NCBI RefSeq assembly: GCF_021391495.1
Contig: NZ_CP090063.1
Location: 7,812,001 to 7,876,000 of the forward strand
Reading direction: 5' to 3'
DNA from: Amycolatopsis acidiphila
GTDB lineage: Bacteria; Actinomycetota; Actinomycetes; Mycobacteriales; Pseudonocardiaceae
Length of the DNA stretch: 64,000 nt
Below the pieces are notes generated by a model that saw only the letters and a list, made by a program, of their open reading frames with translations, was not told where the DNA came from and searched no databases. Position 1 is the first letter of the stretch. The number at the start of each line of letters is the position of its first letter. Positions 54,053 to 63,294 of the stretch are shown piece by piece. The translations under genes were made by a program, and so were the position numbers.

Positions 54053-55888
54053 TTATGCCAGGCGCCGGGTCAGCGCGTCGAACTCCTCGCGCAGGGCCGT
54101 GGGCAGCTTGTCGCCGACGGTGGCGAACCAGTCGCGGATCAGGTCGAGTTCGGCTGACCACTCGGCCGGGTCGATAGTGAGGGCCTCGTCGACATCGGCG
54201 GGGTTGATGTCCAGGCCGGTCAGGTCGAGGTCGCCAGCCGTCGGCACGGCCCCCAGCGGCGTGTCGGTCGCGTCGGCGGTTCCCTCGATGCGACCGAGGA
54301 TCCAGGCGAGGACTCGTGAGTTCTCCCGGAACCCTGGCCACAGGAATCGGCCGTCCTCGCCGCGGCGGAACCAGTTGACTCCGAAGATCCGCGAGAGTTT
54401 CGCAGGATCAGCACGCTCGCCGAGGCTCAGCCAGTGGGCGAAGTAGTCGCCGACGTGGTAGCCGGTGAAGGGCAGCATGGCCATCGGGTCCCGGCGCACC
54501 ACCCCGACCTCGCCGGTGGCGGCAGCGGTGGTTTCCGAGGAGAGGGTGGCGCCCAGGAACACGCCGTGCTGCCAGTGCCGGGACTCGGTCACCAGCGGGA
54601 TGGTGGAGGCGCGGCGACCGCCGAACAGGATCGCCGAGATCGGCACCCCGGCGGGATCGTCCCATTCCGGGGCGATGCTCGGGCACTGCTGGATGGGGGT
54701 GCAGAACCGGGAGTTGGGGTGGGCAGCGGGCTCGGTGGAGTCGGGGTGCCAGTCGCGGCCCTGCCAGTCGGTGAGGTGCTCCGGCGCGGTGTCGGTCATG
54801 CCTTCCCACCAGACGTCGCCGGTGTCGGTGAGCGCGACGTTGGTGAAGATCGTGTTGCCCTGCTCGACCATCCGCATCGCGACCGGGTTGGTGCGGTAGC
54901 CGGTGCCGGGGGCGACGCCGAAGAACCCGAATTCGGGGTTCACGGCGTAGAGGCGGCCGTCGTCGCCGAAGCGCATCCAGGCGATGTCGTCGCCGAGGGT
55001 CTCGGCTTTCCAGCCGGGCAGGGTCGGTTGCAGCATGGCGAGGTTCGTTTTGCCGCAGGCGCTGGGGAACGCGGCGGCGACGTAGTGGACCGCGCCTGCA
55101 GGTGAGGTGAGTTTGAGGATGAGCATGTGCTCGGCGAGCCAGCCTTCGTCGCGGGCCATGACCGACGCGATCCGCAGAGCGTAGCTTTTCTTGCCCAGCA
55201 AGGAGTTCCCGCCGTAGCCGGAGCCGTAGCTCCAGATGGTGCGGTCCTCGGGGAAGTGCGTGATGTATTTGACGTCGCTGCACGGCCACGCCACATCGGC
55301 CTGGCCGGGCTTGAGCGGGGCGCCGACCGAGTGCAGGGCCTTCACGAAGTCGGCGTCCTCACCGAACTTCTCCAGCGCCATGGCGCCCATGCGGGTCATC
55401 AGCCGCATGGAGACGGCGACGTAGGCGGAATCGGTGATCTCCACGCCGAGTTTCGGGTTCTCCTCGGCGAGGGGGCCCATGCAGAACGGGAGCACATACA
55501 TCGTGCGTCCGCTCATGCTGCCCCGGTAGAGCTCGGTCATGATGATGTTCATGTCGACCGGGTCCATCCAATTGTTGGTGGGCCCGGCGTCGTCGGCGTT
55601 CTCGGAGCAGATGTACGTGCGGTCCTCGGCCCGCGCGACGTCGCGCGGGTCCGATGTGGCGAGGAAGGAGTGGGGTTTCTGCGGGACGCGGACCAGCGTG
55701 CCGGCCTCGACCAGCGAGATCGTCAGGCGGCGCCATTCGTCGTCGGAGCCGTCGCACCACACCACCTTCTCGGGCGTGGTGAGTTCGGCGACTTCGTGCA
55801 CCCACGCCAGCAGAGCGTGATGGGTGGTGGGTGCGTGATCCAGTCCAGGGATGGCACCGGCTGGGCGGTTGTCCGTCGAGGTGGTCAT
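54053..55888 (-). CDS. pckG: Phosphoenolpyruvate carboxykinase (GTP), 611 aa
   Basis: ATG at 55888 behind GGAAG; the longer frame upstream overlaps the next gene. GTP-PEPCK motifs: [18 protein letters not shown], the P-loop [15 protein letters not shown] with the mobile catalytic Cys, the metal-binding [19 protein letters not shown] and the [14 protein letters not shown] segment. Full length. Interconverts oxaloacetate and phosphoenolpyruvate. Lies 35 bases after the malic-enzyme-like gene, so both concern the C3/C4 node. Confidence 0.96.
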   Translation of the reverse strand: MTTSTDNRPAGAIPGLDHAPTTHHALLAWVHEVAELTTPEKVVWCDGSDDEWRRLTISLVEAGTLVRVPQKPHSFLATSDPRDVARAEDRTYICSENADDAGPTNNWMDPVDMNIIMTELYRGSMSGRTMYVLPFCMGPLAEENPKLGVEITDSAYVAVSMRLMTRMGAMALEKFGEDADFVKALHSVGAPLKPGQADVAWPCSDVKYITHFPEDRTIWSYGSGYGGNSLLGKKSYALRIASVMARDEGWLAEHMLILKLTSPAGAVHYVAAAFPSACGKTNLAMLQPTLPGWKAETLGDDIAWMRFGDDGRLYAVNPEFGFFGVAPGTGYRTNPVAMRMVEQGNTIFTNVALTDTGDVWWEGMTDTAPEHLTDWQGRDWHPDSTEPAAHPNSRFCTPIQQCPSIAPEWDDPAGVPISAILFGGRRASTIPLVTESRHWQHGVFLGATLSSETTAAATGEVGVVRRDPMAMLPFTGYHVGDYFAHWLSLGERADPAKLSRIFGVNWFRRGEDGRFLWPGFRENSRVLAWILGRIEGTADATDTPLGAVPTAGDLDLTGLDINPADVDEALTIDPAEWSAELDLIRDWFATVGDKLPTALREEFDALTRRLA

Positions 55889-55923
55889 GGTGCCGCTTCC
55901 TGTGTTGCGGTTCCCGGTGTTGG

Positions 55924-56745
55924 TCAGCGGGAGGGTTGGGTGTGAAAGACGCTGGTTACCGCGTCGGTGACGAGGCGGGTCACGGCGATGCCTTTGACGA
56001 AGGGCACGGACCTGCCCGACGGTGGGATGTCGGTGAGGGCGATGGCGCACGCGCGGAGAATCTCGACGTCGAAGGCCAGGCCGGGTGCGTACACGGCGGC
56101 TCCCAGGAGCCCGGCCGCCGCGTACGGTGCCGCGCCGGTGTCCTCGCGGGTGATCACGGTGAGCCCGCCGAGCCGCCTGGTCGCGCTGGAGGGCAGCTCC
56201 CCGATGAGGTCGATCACGAGGTCGGCGCCGAAGACGATGTTGTGCAAGGGAAAGATCGTGGCGTCGGAGGAGTTCCAGGTGGTGATGTCGTCGACCCCGG
56301 TGGCCATGAGCAGCGAGGTGAGGACAGGCAGGTCCCGCGCTCCGGCAAGGACCACCCTGCTGCCGTGGGCTCGCCGCCCCGCCTTGGCCAGCGAGTCCAC
56401 TGCCGCGGCGGCCAGGGCGATCGCGGTGACGTCCTCGTCGGTCAATAGCGGACGCGCGTGGCTGTCCTGCAGCTCCCGCTGCACCTCGCGGGCCCGCGCA
56501 GGGGCCACCCGGGTCAGCAGGACCGCGCCGATATCGGCGGGCAACGCCCGGATGCCCGCCGCGAGGCCGGCCGCGTCGGAGGCGAGGATGACGGTCGGCC
56601 GGACGGGAACGCGGGCCAGGCCACTGATCAGCTCAGCGCCGTCACGTAGCGTCGCTGTCAGGTCGGTGCCGCTGGGCAGGGCGCTGCCATCGGACACGAT
56701 CGCCACCCGCTGGGCCTTGGAGTCCGCAGAAGAAGCCGACGTCAT
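55924..56745 (-). CDS. Malic-enzyme-like pseudoenzyme, 273 aa
   Basis: ATG after GGGGATAG. The whole chain follows the malic-enzyme core in shortened form: [11 protein letters not shown] matches the glycine-containing N-terminal strand, [19 protein letters not shown] matches the IGAINLEDI-type strand, [20 protein letters not shown] stands where FHDDQHGTA lies, [21 protein letters not shown] is the NAD-site strand and helix, and [17 protein letters not shown] matches the C-terminal LDVRA region. The catalytic Tyr and Lys segments and the DDQHG metal site are not conserved. Likely a regulatory or binding protein; beside PEPCK it may sense a C4 acid. Confidence 0.65.
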   Translation of the reverse strand: MTSASSADSKAQRVAIVSDGSALPSGTDLTATLRDGAELISGLARVPVRPTVILASDAAGLAAGIRALPADIGAVLLTRVAPARAREVQRELQDSHARPLLTDEDVTAIALAAAAVDSLAKAGRRAHGSRVVLAGARDLPVLTSLLMATGVDDITTWNSSDATIFPLHNIVFGADLVIDLIGELPSSATRRLGGLTVITREDTGAAPYAAAGLLGAAVYAPGLAFDVEILRACAIALTDIPPSGRSVPFVKGIAVTRLVTDAVTSVFHTQPSR

Positions 56746-56750
56746 GGTTG

Positions 56751-56957
56751 CTATCCCCTGGCCTCTGTTGTGGTCAGTTCCGCGGGGTCGATCCAGTCGG
56801 TGGTGTCGATGCCATGGCGTTCGGCCAGGTCGAGCAGATCCTTGATGCGGGCGATGTGCAGGTAGATCTCGTAGTCGTGCCCGGCTTCCCGAGCGGTGGC
56901 CAGCTTTTGCTGCGCGCCCTGGACGCGACCTCGCAGCACTGTCACGAACTCACTCAT
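56751..56957 (-). CDS. Small helical protein, 68 aa
   Basis: ATG at 56957. A largely helical, charged sequence (SEFVTVLRGRVQGAQQKLAT, then YLHIARIKDLLDLAERHGID) with no membrane span. The stop is 5 bases before the malic-like gene, so it is probably the first gene of the transcript containing PEPCK and PRPP synthetase. Unknown family. Confidence 0.72.
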   Translation of the reverse strand: MSEFVTVLRGRVQGAQQKLATAREAGHDYEIYLHIARIKDLLDLAERHGIDTTDWIDPAELTTTEARG

Positions 56958-57080
56958 CGTCTTCGCCTTTTCTCCGTCCCGACGCCCACGCGGGCGAGCC
57001 CGTACCCCGTCCACGCCGACTTCTCTATCGTCTATGCAGTTAAAGAAGTATGCAAGTCTTAACTTATGCGAGAATGCACA
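56958..57080 (-). promoter_or_regulatory. AT-rich promoter/operator region before the PEPCK transcript
   Basis: This stretch contains an AT-rich block (57030-57075) with an inverted repeat AGTTAAAG / CTTAACT spaced by about 12 bases and a TTGCAT that may serve as a -35 element on the minus strand. The AT content contrasts with the surroundings. Likely the promoter and operator of the 68-aa/malic-like/pckG/prs genes; no regulator is identified. Confidence 0.45.
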
Positions 57081-57113
57081 CACCGTGCGTACGTCGACAC
57101 GCCACGCACGGTG
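57081..57113 (-). terminator. Hairpin terminator of the hyf-like operon
   Basis: A perfect 10-bp inverted repeat CACCGTGCGT / ACGCACGGTG with a 13-base loop lies 7 bases after the hyfG-like stop. There is no T-tract, but the position right after the last gene fits termination. Confidence 0.65.
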
Positions 57114-57120
57114 AGTGCGT

Positions 57121-58650
57121 CTACAGGTCGTTACCTGCGTAGGAGAGGTTGAAGCTCTTATTGGTCAGCGGGAAGTCCGGGACGATCGTGTCGGCCAGCG
57201 CGACCGGCAGGGCGGGCCAGTTGAAGAAGCTGGGGTCCACGATTTTCACCCGCGACAGCGTCCCGTCAGTGGTGATCTCCACGCGGTGCACGATGGTGCC
57301 GCGCCAGCCCTCGGTGATGCCCACCCCTGAGCGTGCGGCACCGCTGAGCCGGCCGAGACCCGAGGTGAAGGACGCGAGCCCGTCGTCGATCTCGCCCGCC
57401 AGGTAGGTGATCGCCCTGATCGATTGGGCGATCTCCTCGGCGCGCACCAGGAACCGCGACAGCACGTCACCCTCGGTGCGGACGTGCTCGACGCGGGGAA
57501 ACGCCCCGTCCAGGAACGGATGGTCATGGCGGGCGTCGACGGTCAGGCCGCTGGCGCGGGCCACATACCCCAGGGTGCCCAGGTCCGTGGCCTGCGTGGT
57601 GGTGAGGATCGCGGTGCCGGTGAACCGGTCGGCGACAACGCTGTTGCCCAGGGCGAGGTCGACGATCTCGGCGACGTCGGCGCCGATCGCGGCCAGCTGA
57701 TCGGGGTCGGGCAGGGTGTGGACGCGCGTGCCGCCGGGCCGGATCGCGCCGCGCAGCAGCCGGTGCCCGGTGACGTCGTCGTTGATCCGCAGCAGTTGTT
57801 CGCGGACGCGCTGGGCGTGGGTGTTGAGGATGGCGTGGCCGACGTCGTTGCACAGCGCGCCGAGATCGGTGACGTGGTTGTAGAGCCGTTCCAGCTCCAG
57901 CAGGATCGCCCGCAGCCGGTTGGCGTCCTCGGAGACCGGGATGCCGCATGCGTCTTCGACGGCGTGGCAGAACGCGAGGGTGTGCCCGACGGCGGCGTCA
58001 CCGCTGACGCGTTCGGCGAGGTCGAGCGCCTGCTCGGGGCGGCGTCCCTGAAACAGCTTCTCCAGTCCTTTGTGGACGAACCAGAGGCGGGCTTTGAGGT
58101 TGAGGATGGTCTCGCCGACGACGGAGAAGCGGAAGTGGCCGGGTTCGATCATCCCGGCGTGCACCGGGCCGACCGGGATCTCGTAGACGCCGTCTCCTTC
58201 GACGGTGCGGAACGGGTACGGGCCGTCGACGTCGCCGAACTCGGGGGGTTCGCCAGCGTCGCTCAGCATCGGGTACCAGCCAGCCGGCCAGTGGAAGTGG
58301 CGGACCAGACGACGGGGCAGCGGGTGGTCGGTGGGCACGATGCCGAACAGGTCGCGCATCTCGCGTTCGAACCGCCCAGCCGCGAAGGACAACCCGGCCA
58401 GGCTGGGCACCCGCGGGTCGGCGGGATCGAGCCGGACGTGTAGTTCGACGCGCCGCTCCGGGCCGGTCGCGGTGAACAGGTACACCGCTCGCAGCGTGTC
58501 GCCGTCGTCGTGTCCGGCGACCAGCGCGAGGCGGTGTCCGTGCTCGAGTAACGCCTGCGCCCGCTCCGGTAGCTCGGCGGCGGCGATGGTGCGGGCAGTG
58601 CGGCGATATCCGGCCGCGCTGCTGAACGACGACGACGGCGCGCTGGTCAT
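57121..58650 (-). CDS. hyfG: HyfG/HycE-like large subunit without nickel ligands, 509 aa
   Basis: The ATG overlaps the hyfF stop (ATGA). The N-terminal ~150 residues are NuoC-like (FAAGRFEREMRDLFGIVP), the rest is NuoD/group-4 hydrogenase large-subunit-like (HAGMIEPGHFRFSVVGE, LFQGRRPEQALDLAERVSG). The first CxxC expected after the ER is ERVSGDAAVGH here, and the end reads NKSFNLSYAGNDL instead of a DPCxxC. So the four Cys ligands of Ni are missing and it cannot be a hydrogenase. Mycobacterial Rv0087 (HycE) is the likely orthologue. Confidence 0.9.
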   Translation of the reverse strand: MTSAPSSSFSSAAGYRRTARTIAAAELPERAQALLEHGHRLALVAGHDDGDTLRAVYLFTATGPERRVELHVRLDPADPRVPSLAGLSFAAGRFEREMRDLFGIVPTDHPLPRRLVRHFHWPAGWYPMLSDAGEPPEFGDVDGPYPFRTVEGDGVYEIPVGPVHAGMIEPGHFRFSVVGETILNLKARLWFVHKGLEKLFQGRRPEQALDLAERVSGDAAVGHTLAFCHAVEDACGIPVSEDANRLRAILLELERLYNHVTDLGALCNDVGHAILNTHAQRVREQLLRINDDVTGHRLLRGAIRPGGTRVHTLPDPDQLAAIGADVAEIVDLALGNSVVADRFTGTAILTTTQATDLGTLGYVARASGLTVDARHDHPFLDGAFPRVEHVRTEGDVLSRFLVRAEEIAQSIRAITYLAGEIDDGLASFTSGLGRLSGAARSGVGITEGWRGTIVHRVEITTDGTLSRVKIVDPSFFNWPALPVALADTIVPDFPLTNKSFNLSYAGNDL

Positions 58651-60128
58651 GGTGCCCCCGTGACGGCGGTAGCGGCGGTGTGCAACAACGAGGTCAGCGG
58701 TCCAGCGGCGATACCGAGGGCCGCACATGCCACCAGCCCGGCCGTCAAGACGACGGCGACCGTGATCGGCAGCGGCCGGGTAGCGGTGGCCGCGCCCGGC
58801 CCGTCCGGCGGTGCGCCCAGCAGCATCCGGCTGGTGTGCCCGATCAGGGCAGCGGCGATCACCAGCACCACGAGCAGCGCGGCAGCGGTCACCCAGCCGA
58901 GCCCCGCCGCGAAACCGGACCGGGCGATGCCCAGTTCACTGGCGAAGATGCTGAACGGCGGCAGCCCGATCAACGCGAGGACCCCGAATCCCAGACACCC
59001 GGCCAGCACGGGTTGCCGCGCGGCCAGCCCGCGGACACCGTCGATACGACTGGTGCCGGTGGTCTGCAGCAGCCGCCCGGCACCGAGGAACAGCACCGCC
59101 TTGGCCAGGCCGTGACCGAGGACGTGCAGCAGGGCAGCGGCCAGTGCCAGTGGGCTGCCGACGGCGGCGCCGAGGGCGACCAGGCCGAGGTGTTCGATGC
59201 TGGAGTAGGCCAGCATCCGCTTGTAGTCCCGCTGCGCCAACAGGAGCGACGCCGCCACCGCGAGGGACGCCAAGGCCATGACGATCAGCACGGCGCGGGT
59301 GAACCCGGTGCCCAGCGCGGCGTCGGCGATGACCTTGACCCGCAGGATCGCGTAAAACGCCACCGACAGCAGCACCCCGGACATCAGCGCCGACACGGGC
59401 GCCGGGGCTTGGCTGTGCGCGTCGGGCAGCCACGCGTGCAGCGGTGTGAGTCCGGCCTTGGTGCCGAACCCGAGGATGAGCAGCACCACGGCGATCCGCG
59501 TCACGCCCGGGTCGAGGCTGTGCGCTGTGTGGGCGAGCGCGGCGAGGTCCAGGCCCGGCGTGCCGGGGGCGTGCTGGGCGGCGAAGTTGAGCAGGAACGT
59601 GCCCAGCAGGGCGAGCGCGATGCCGGTGGAGCAGATCACCACGTACTTCCACGCCGCTTCGATCGCGGTCCGGGTGCGTCGTTGCCCGACGAGGAACGCG
59701 GTGACGATGGTGGTGGCTTCGATCGCGACCCACAGCACGCCGAGGTTCGCGGCCAGCACCGCCAGGGCCATCGCGGCGAGGAACACCTGCACCAGGACGC
59801 TGTGCCGGGCGGCGGTGCGTGCGGTTGCCCGGTCCGCGTCGATTTCGCCGCGCAGGTACGCCGGGGTCGCGGCGGTCGCCAGCAGCGCGACCGAGCCGAT
59901 CACGATCAGCATGAATGCCGACAACGCGTCGACCCGGATCAGCCCGGCCAGCGCCGTGCGCGGCCCGGACCCCGACACGGCGGCGGCCGTGATAATCGCG
60001 GCAGCCAGCACGAGGGCGGAGGAGCCGGCGCTGATCCATCGGGTGGCTGGTCGCCACCCGCCCAGCAGGTACACCGCGGCACCGAGGAGTGGCACGACGA
60101 TCGGGGCGAGGACCAAGGCGGTGTTCAT
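58647..60128 (-). CDS. hyfF: HyfF/HycQ-like antiporter-type membrane subunit, 493 aa
   Basis: ATG at 60128 is chosen because GGAGG lies 4 bases upstream; a longer frame from 60161 overlaps hyfE. Fourteen or so hydrophobic helices of the NuoL/M/N proton-pumping type, with LLILGFGTKAGLTPLHAWLPDAHSQAPAP-type motif split as GFGTKAGLTPLHAWLPDA and QAPAPVSALMSG, and RDYKRMLAYSSIEHLGLV. Conserved Lys and Glu of the proton channel are seen. Membrane partner of hyfB-like. Confidence 0.92.
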   Translation of the reverse strand: MNTALVLAPIVVPLLGAAVYLLGGWRPATRWISAGSSALVLAAAIITAAAVSGSGPRTALAGLIRVDALSAFMLIVIGSVALLATAATPAYLRGEIDADRATARTAARHSVLVQVFLAAMALAVLAANLGVLWVAIEATTIVTAFLVGQRRTRTAIEAAWKYVVICSTGIALALLGTFLLNFAAQHAPGTPGLDLAALAHTAHSLDPGVTRIAVVLLILGFGTKAGLTPLHAWLPDAHSQAPAPVSALMSGVLLSVAFYAILRVKVIADAALGTGFTRAVLIVMALASLAVAASLLLAQRDYKRMLAYSSIEHLGLVALGAAVGSPLALAAALLHVLGHGLAKAVLFLGAGRLLQTTGTSRIDGVRGLAARQPVLAGCLGFGVLALIGLPPFSIFASELGIARSGFAAGLGWVTAAALLVVLVIAAALIGHTSRMLLGAPPDGPGAATATRPLPITVAVVLTAGLVACAALGIAAGPLTSLLHTAATAVTGAP

Positions 60129-60157
60129 ACCGCCTCCGGGAGAAAGTACGGCGGCGG

Positions 60158-60823
60158 TCATGAGTCGCGTAGCTCCCGCAGTTCGTCGAGGTCGGCGGTG
60201 CCGAAGGTCTCCCACATCCGAGACGCCAGGATCTGCAGCACCAGCACCGCCAGCAGCACGTCGAGGGACACCCCGAGCTCCACGACCAGGCCGGCACCGG
60301 AGGTGGTGAGGAACCCGACCGCGGTGATCCCGTTGTCCATCAACAAGAACCCGACCAGTTGGGACAGGGCGCGGCGGCGGGTGACGAGCACGAAGAACCC
60401 GATCAGCACCACCGTCATTCCGACCGGGATCGCCTGCGTCGCCGCCGAGGGCGCCAACGCAATCAGCGGCTGCGACACCGCATAGGCCAGCATCGTCAGC
60501 ACCGCCACCGACAGCAGGGACGCGGCCACGTTGACCAGCGGCCGGGTTTCCCGCCGCGCCGCACCGGCCTTCACCAGCGCCCGGCGCAGCAGATACGGCA
60601 GGACACCGACCCGCAACACCGCGATCCCGGCCGCGACGAACCCCAGTTCGACCGAGCGTTCGTGCACGGCCAGCACCGCCACCAGGGCCGTCAAGGCCAG
60701 TCCCTGAACGGCGAACACCCGGATGATGACCGCGAGTTCGCGGCGCCACACGATGAGCACCGCGGTCAGCAGCAGCGCACCACACGCCAGATCCAGCGCT
60801 TGCACATACGCGGTGTCACTCAC
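60158..60823 (-). CDS. hyfE: HyfE/HycP-like membrane subunit, 221 aa
   Basis: GTG at 60823 with GAGGA upstream. About seven hydrophobic helices; NuoK-like core with GIAVLRVGVLPYLLRRAL, then VSQPLIALAPSAATQAIP and QLVGFLLMDNGITAVGFLTT. The acidic C-terminus (FGTADLDELRELRDS) is typical for HyfE. Separated from the hyfC-like gene by an inserted IS110 element. Confidence 0.9.
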   Translation of the reverse strand: MSDTAYVQALDLACGALLLTAVLIVWRRELAVIIRVFAVQGLALTALVAVLAVHERSVELGFVAAGIAVLRVGVLPYLLRRALVKAGAARRETRPLVNVAASLLSVAVLTMLAYAVSQPLIALAPSAATQAIPVGMTVVLIGFFVLVTRRRALSQLVGFLLMDNGITAVGFLTTSGAGLVVELGVSLDVLLAVLVLQILASRMWETFGTADLDELRELRDS

Positions 60824-60879
60824 GAAGCCAGTCCTCAGCGGACATTCGACGAAGTCCTTTCATGTCAGTGCTCCATGAC

Positions 60880-62345
60880 CCGTGGCCGGGTCGCTCGGTA
60901 GGGGTGAGAATGTGTGGGTCGTCCGGCGACGTCGTGTGGCCTTGATGCCGGGTGCTCGAATGTCAGTGGGACGCGGGAGCCTGCGGTACCCGGTAGTGCT
61001 GCCATGAGCGCGTGATTCAGACTCGTTGTCGACAGGCTCCTCCGGACGGCGCGACTGCGTCGGAAGGAGCCGAGGCGATGGACGTGGTGATCCAGCGATG
61101 CGCGGGGATCGACATCGGCAAAAAGACGATGGCGGTCACGATCCGGACGCCCGGGCAGGGCAAGCGCCGCAGGACCGAGACGCGCACGTTCGCGACGATG
61201 ACCGATCAGGTGCTCGCGCTGCGCGACTGGCTGCTCGGCGAAGGTGTCGAGGTCGCGGGGATGGAAGCGACCGGGGACTACTGGAAACCGGTGTTCTACC
61301 TGCTCGAAGACGCGCTGGAGTGCTGCCTGCTCAATGCCGGGCACCTCAAGGCCGTCCCGGGACGCAAGACCGACGTCAAAGACTCGGAGTGGATCGCCCA
61401 GCTGGTCGAGCACGGGCTGGTCCGCCCGTCGTTCGTCCCGCCGCCCCCGATCCGGGAACTGCGCGACCTGACCCGCTACCGCAAGACCGTCATCGAGGAA
61501 CGCACCCGCGAAGTGCAGCGGCTGGAGAAGATCCTCGAAGACGCCGGCATCAAACTCAGCTCGGTCGCCTCCAGCACCGTCAGCGTCTCCGGCCGGGCCA
61601 TGCTCGCCGCCTTGATCGACGGGGAGCGGGACCCCGCGGCGCTGGCGAACCTGGCCAAGGGACGCATGCGCCGCAAAACCCCGATCCTGCAGCAGGCGTT
61701 GCGCGGACGCTTCGACGCCCACCACGCCGTCCTCGTGCGGGAAATGCTCGCCCGCATCGACGCCGCCGACGCCACCGTCGCCCGGCTTTGCCACGAGATC
61801 GCCGAACGGCTGCGACCCTTTCAAGAGCAACTCGACCTGCTGATGTCCATCCCCGGCATCGCCCGCCGCAACGCCGAGGTGCTCATCGCCGAAACCGGCG
61901 GCGACATGACCGCGTTCGGTTCCCCCCACCGGCTCGCGGCCTGGGCCGGCCTCGCACCCGGCAACAACGAGTCCGCCGGCAAACACCGGCCCGGACACAC
62001 CCGCAAGGGCAACAAATGGCTCGGCTCCGCACTCGTGGAATCCGCGCACGCCGCCGCCCGCACCAAAAACACCTACCTCGCCGCGCAGTACTGGCGCCTC
62101 TCCGGCCGCCGCGGCAAGAACCGCGCCGCCGTCGCCGTCGCCCACTCCATCCTCGTCATCGCCTACCACCTCCTCGACCGCCACCAGCCCTACCGCGACC
62201 TCGGCGGCGACTACTTCACCAGCCGACTGCCCGACCACGCCCACGTCCGCCGACTCGTCGCGCAACTCGAACGACTCGGCCAGCACGTCACCCTCACCCC
62301 CAACAACCCGGAGGCGGCTTGACAGACCAACTCGCCTATTCACGA
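60880..62345 (+). mobile_element. IS110-family element IS110-4 between hyfC- and hyfE-like genes (borders approximate)
   Basis: The gap between two genes that normally adjoin is filled by an antisense IS110 unit. The right border must lie within the ~24 bases between the transposase stop and the hyfC-like stop; the left border is somewhere near 60880-60900. The ~190 bases before the transposase are non-coding and include several small dyads, the candidate bridge-RNA region. It differs from the three IS110 copies of the left island. Confidence 0.75.
61078..62322 (+). CDS. IS110-family transposase, 414 aa
   Basis: ATG with GGAAGGAG 7 bases upstream. DEDD domain: CAGIDIGKKTMAVTIRTPG, VAGMEATGDYWKPVFYLLE, GRKTDVKDSEWIAQLVEHG. 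Transposase_20: LMSIPGIARRNAEVLIAETG and LAPGNNESAGKHRPGHTRKG. The last 60 residues extend beyond the average IS110 protein. Complete; transcribed against the hyf genes. Confidence 0.94.
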   Translation: MDVVIQRCAGIDIGKKTMAVTIRTPGQGKRRRTETRTFATMTDQVLALRDWLLGEGVEVAGMEATGDYWKPVFYLLEDALECCLLNAGHLKAVPGRKTDVKDSEWIAQLVEHGLVRPSFVPPPPIRELRDLTRYRKTVIEERTREVQRLEKILEDAGIKLSSVASSTVSVSGRAMLAALIDGERDPAALANLAKGRMRRKTPILQQALRGRFDAHHAVLVREMLARIDAADATVARLCHEIAERLRPFQEQLDLLMSIPGIARRNAEVLIAETGGDMTAFGSPHRLAAWAGLAPGNNESAGKHRPGHTRKGNKWLGSALVESAHAAARTKNTYLAAQYWRLSGRRGKNRAAVAVAHSILVIAYHLLDRHQPYRDLGGDYFTSRLPDHAHVRRLVAQLERLGQHVTLTPNNPEAA

Positions 62346-62346
62346 T

Positions 62347-63294
62347 TCAGGCCAGGAAGAACGACGCGGCGACCGCGAGCAGGGCGAGCAGGAACGACCC
62401 CGCGAGGAGTTCGGGAACCCGGAACAGGCGCAGCTTCGCCAGGAACACCTCACCGGCGGCCAGTACCGTGCCCAGGACCGCGACCTTCACCACCCACACC
62501 AGCACCCCGGCGAGGATCGCGAGCGGGGCGGCGGTGGTGGCGATGCCCCAGGGCAGGAACAGGTTCGCCAGCAACCCGAGAAACACCGTCAGCCGCATCG
62601 CCGAGGCGAGCTCGACCAGCGCGAGGTCCGGACCCGCGTATTCGAGGATCATGGCCTCGTGCACCATGGTCAGTTCCAGGTGCGTGGAGGGGTTGTCCAC
62701 CGGCAGCCGCCCGGTCTCGGCGACGATCACCACGATCAGCGCGACCGCGGCGAGCAGGCTGGCCGGGGAGATCACCCGCGCCGGGTCGTGCAGGGTCGAG
62801 GTGACGATCGAGGCCAGGTTGGTCGACCCGACCCGCACCGACAGCGCGAAGATCGCCACCAGCAACGTGGGCTCGACCAGCGCGATGATCGTCATCTCGC
62901 GGCTGGCGCCCATCCCGCCGAACGCGGTCCCGGTGTCCAGCCCGGCCAGTGCCAGCGCGACCGTGCCCAGCGCGAGCAGCGCGACCACCGCGAACAGGTC
63001 CGCCACCGCGGCCACGGCGGAGTCGGTGGTCGCGAACGGCGCCACCACCGCGACCACCAGTGTCGTGGCGACCAGCACCAGCGGCGCGAACCGGAAAATC
63101 TCACTCGTGCCGCGCGGGGCGATTCGCTCCTTGCCGAAGAGCTTGCGCAGGTCCCGCCACGGCTGTCCGATCCCTGCGCCGGCGCGGCCTTCCAGCTTGG
63201 CCCGGACCTGTCGCATTACCCCGGCCAGCACCGGGGACGCGGCCACCACGACGACTGGCTGCAGCACCCCGCCGACGATCCCGAGCGCGCTCAC
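62347..63294 (-). CDS. hyfC: HyfC/HycD-like (NuoH-type) membrane subunit, 315 aa
   Basis: GTG overlaps the hyfB-like stop (GTGA). NuoH-type features: AGAGIGQPWRDLRKLFGKE, FRFAPLVLVATTLVVAVVAP, AETGRLPVDNPSTHLELTMV (the conserved acidic loop facing the quinone or redox module), and several helices. C-terminus complete (VPELLAGSFLLALLAVAA). Anchors the hydrophilic arm. Confidence 0.93.
   Translation of the reverse strand: MSALGIVGGVLQPVVVVAASPVLAGVMRQVRAKLEGRAGAGIGQPWRDLRKLFGKERIAPRGTSEIFRFAPLVLVATTLVVAVVAPFATTDSAVAAVADLFAVVALLALGTVALALAGLDTGTAFGGMGASREMTIIALVEPTLLVAIFALSVRVGSTNLASIVTSTLHDPARVISPASLLAAVALIVVIVAETGRLPVDNPSTHLELTMVHEAMILEYAGPDLALVELASAMRLTVFLGLLANLFLPWGIATTAAPLAILAGVLVWVVKVAVLGTVLAAGEVFLAKLRLFRVPELLAGSFLLALLAVAASFFLA

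Noticed and set aside
57121..58650. NiFe hydrogenase large subunit
   Set aside because: The cysteines for nickel are absent at both ends, and no maturation gene is in the window.
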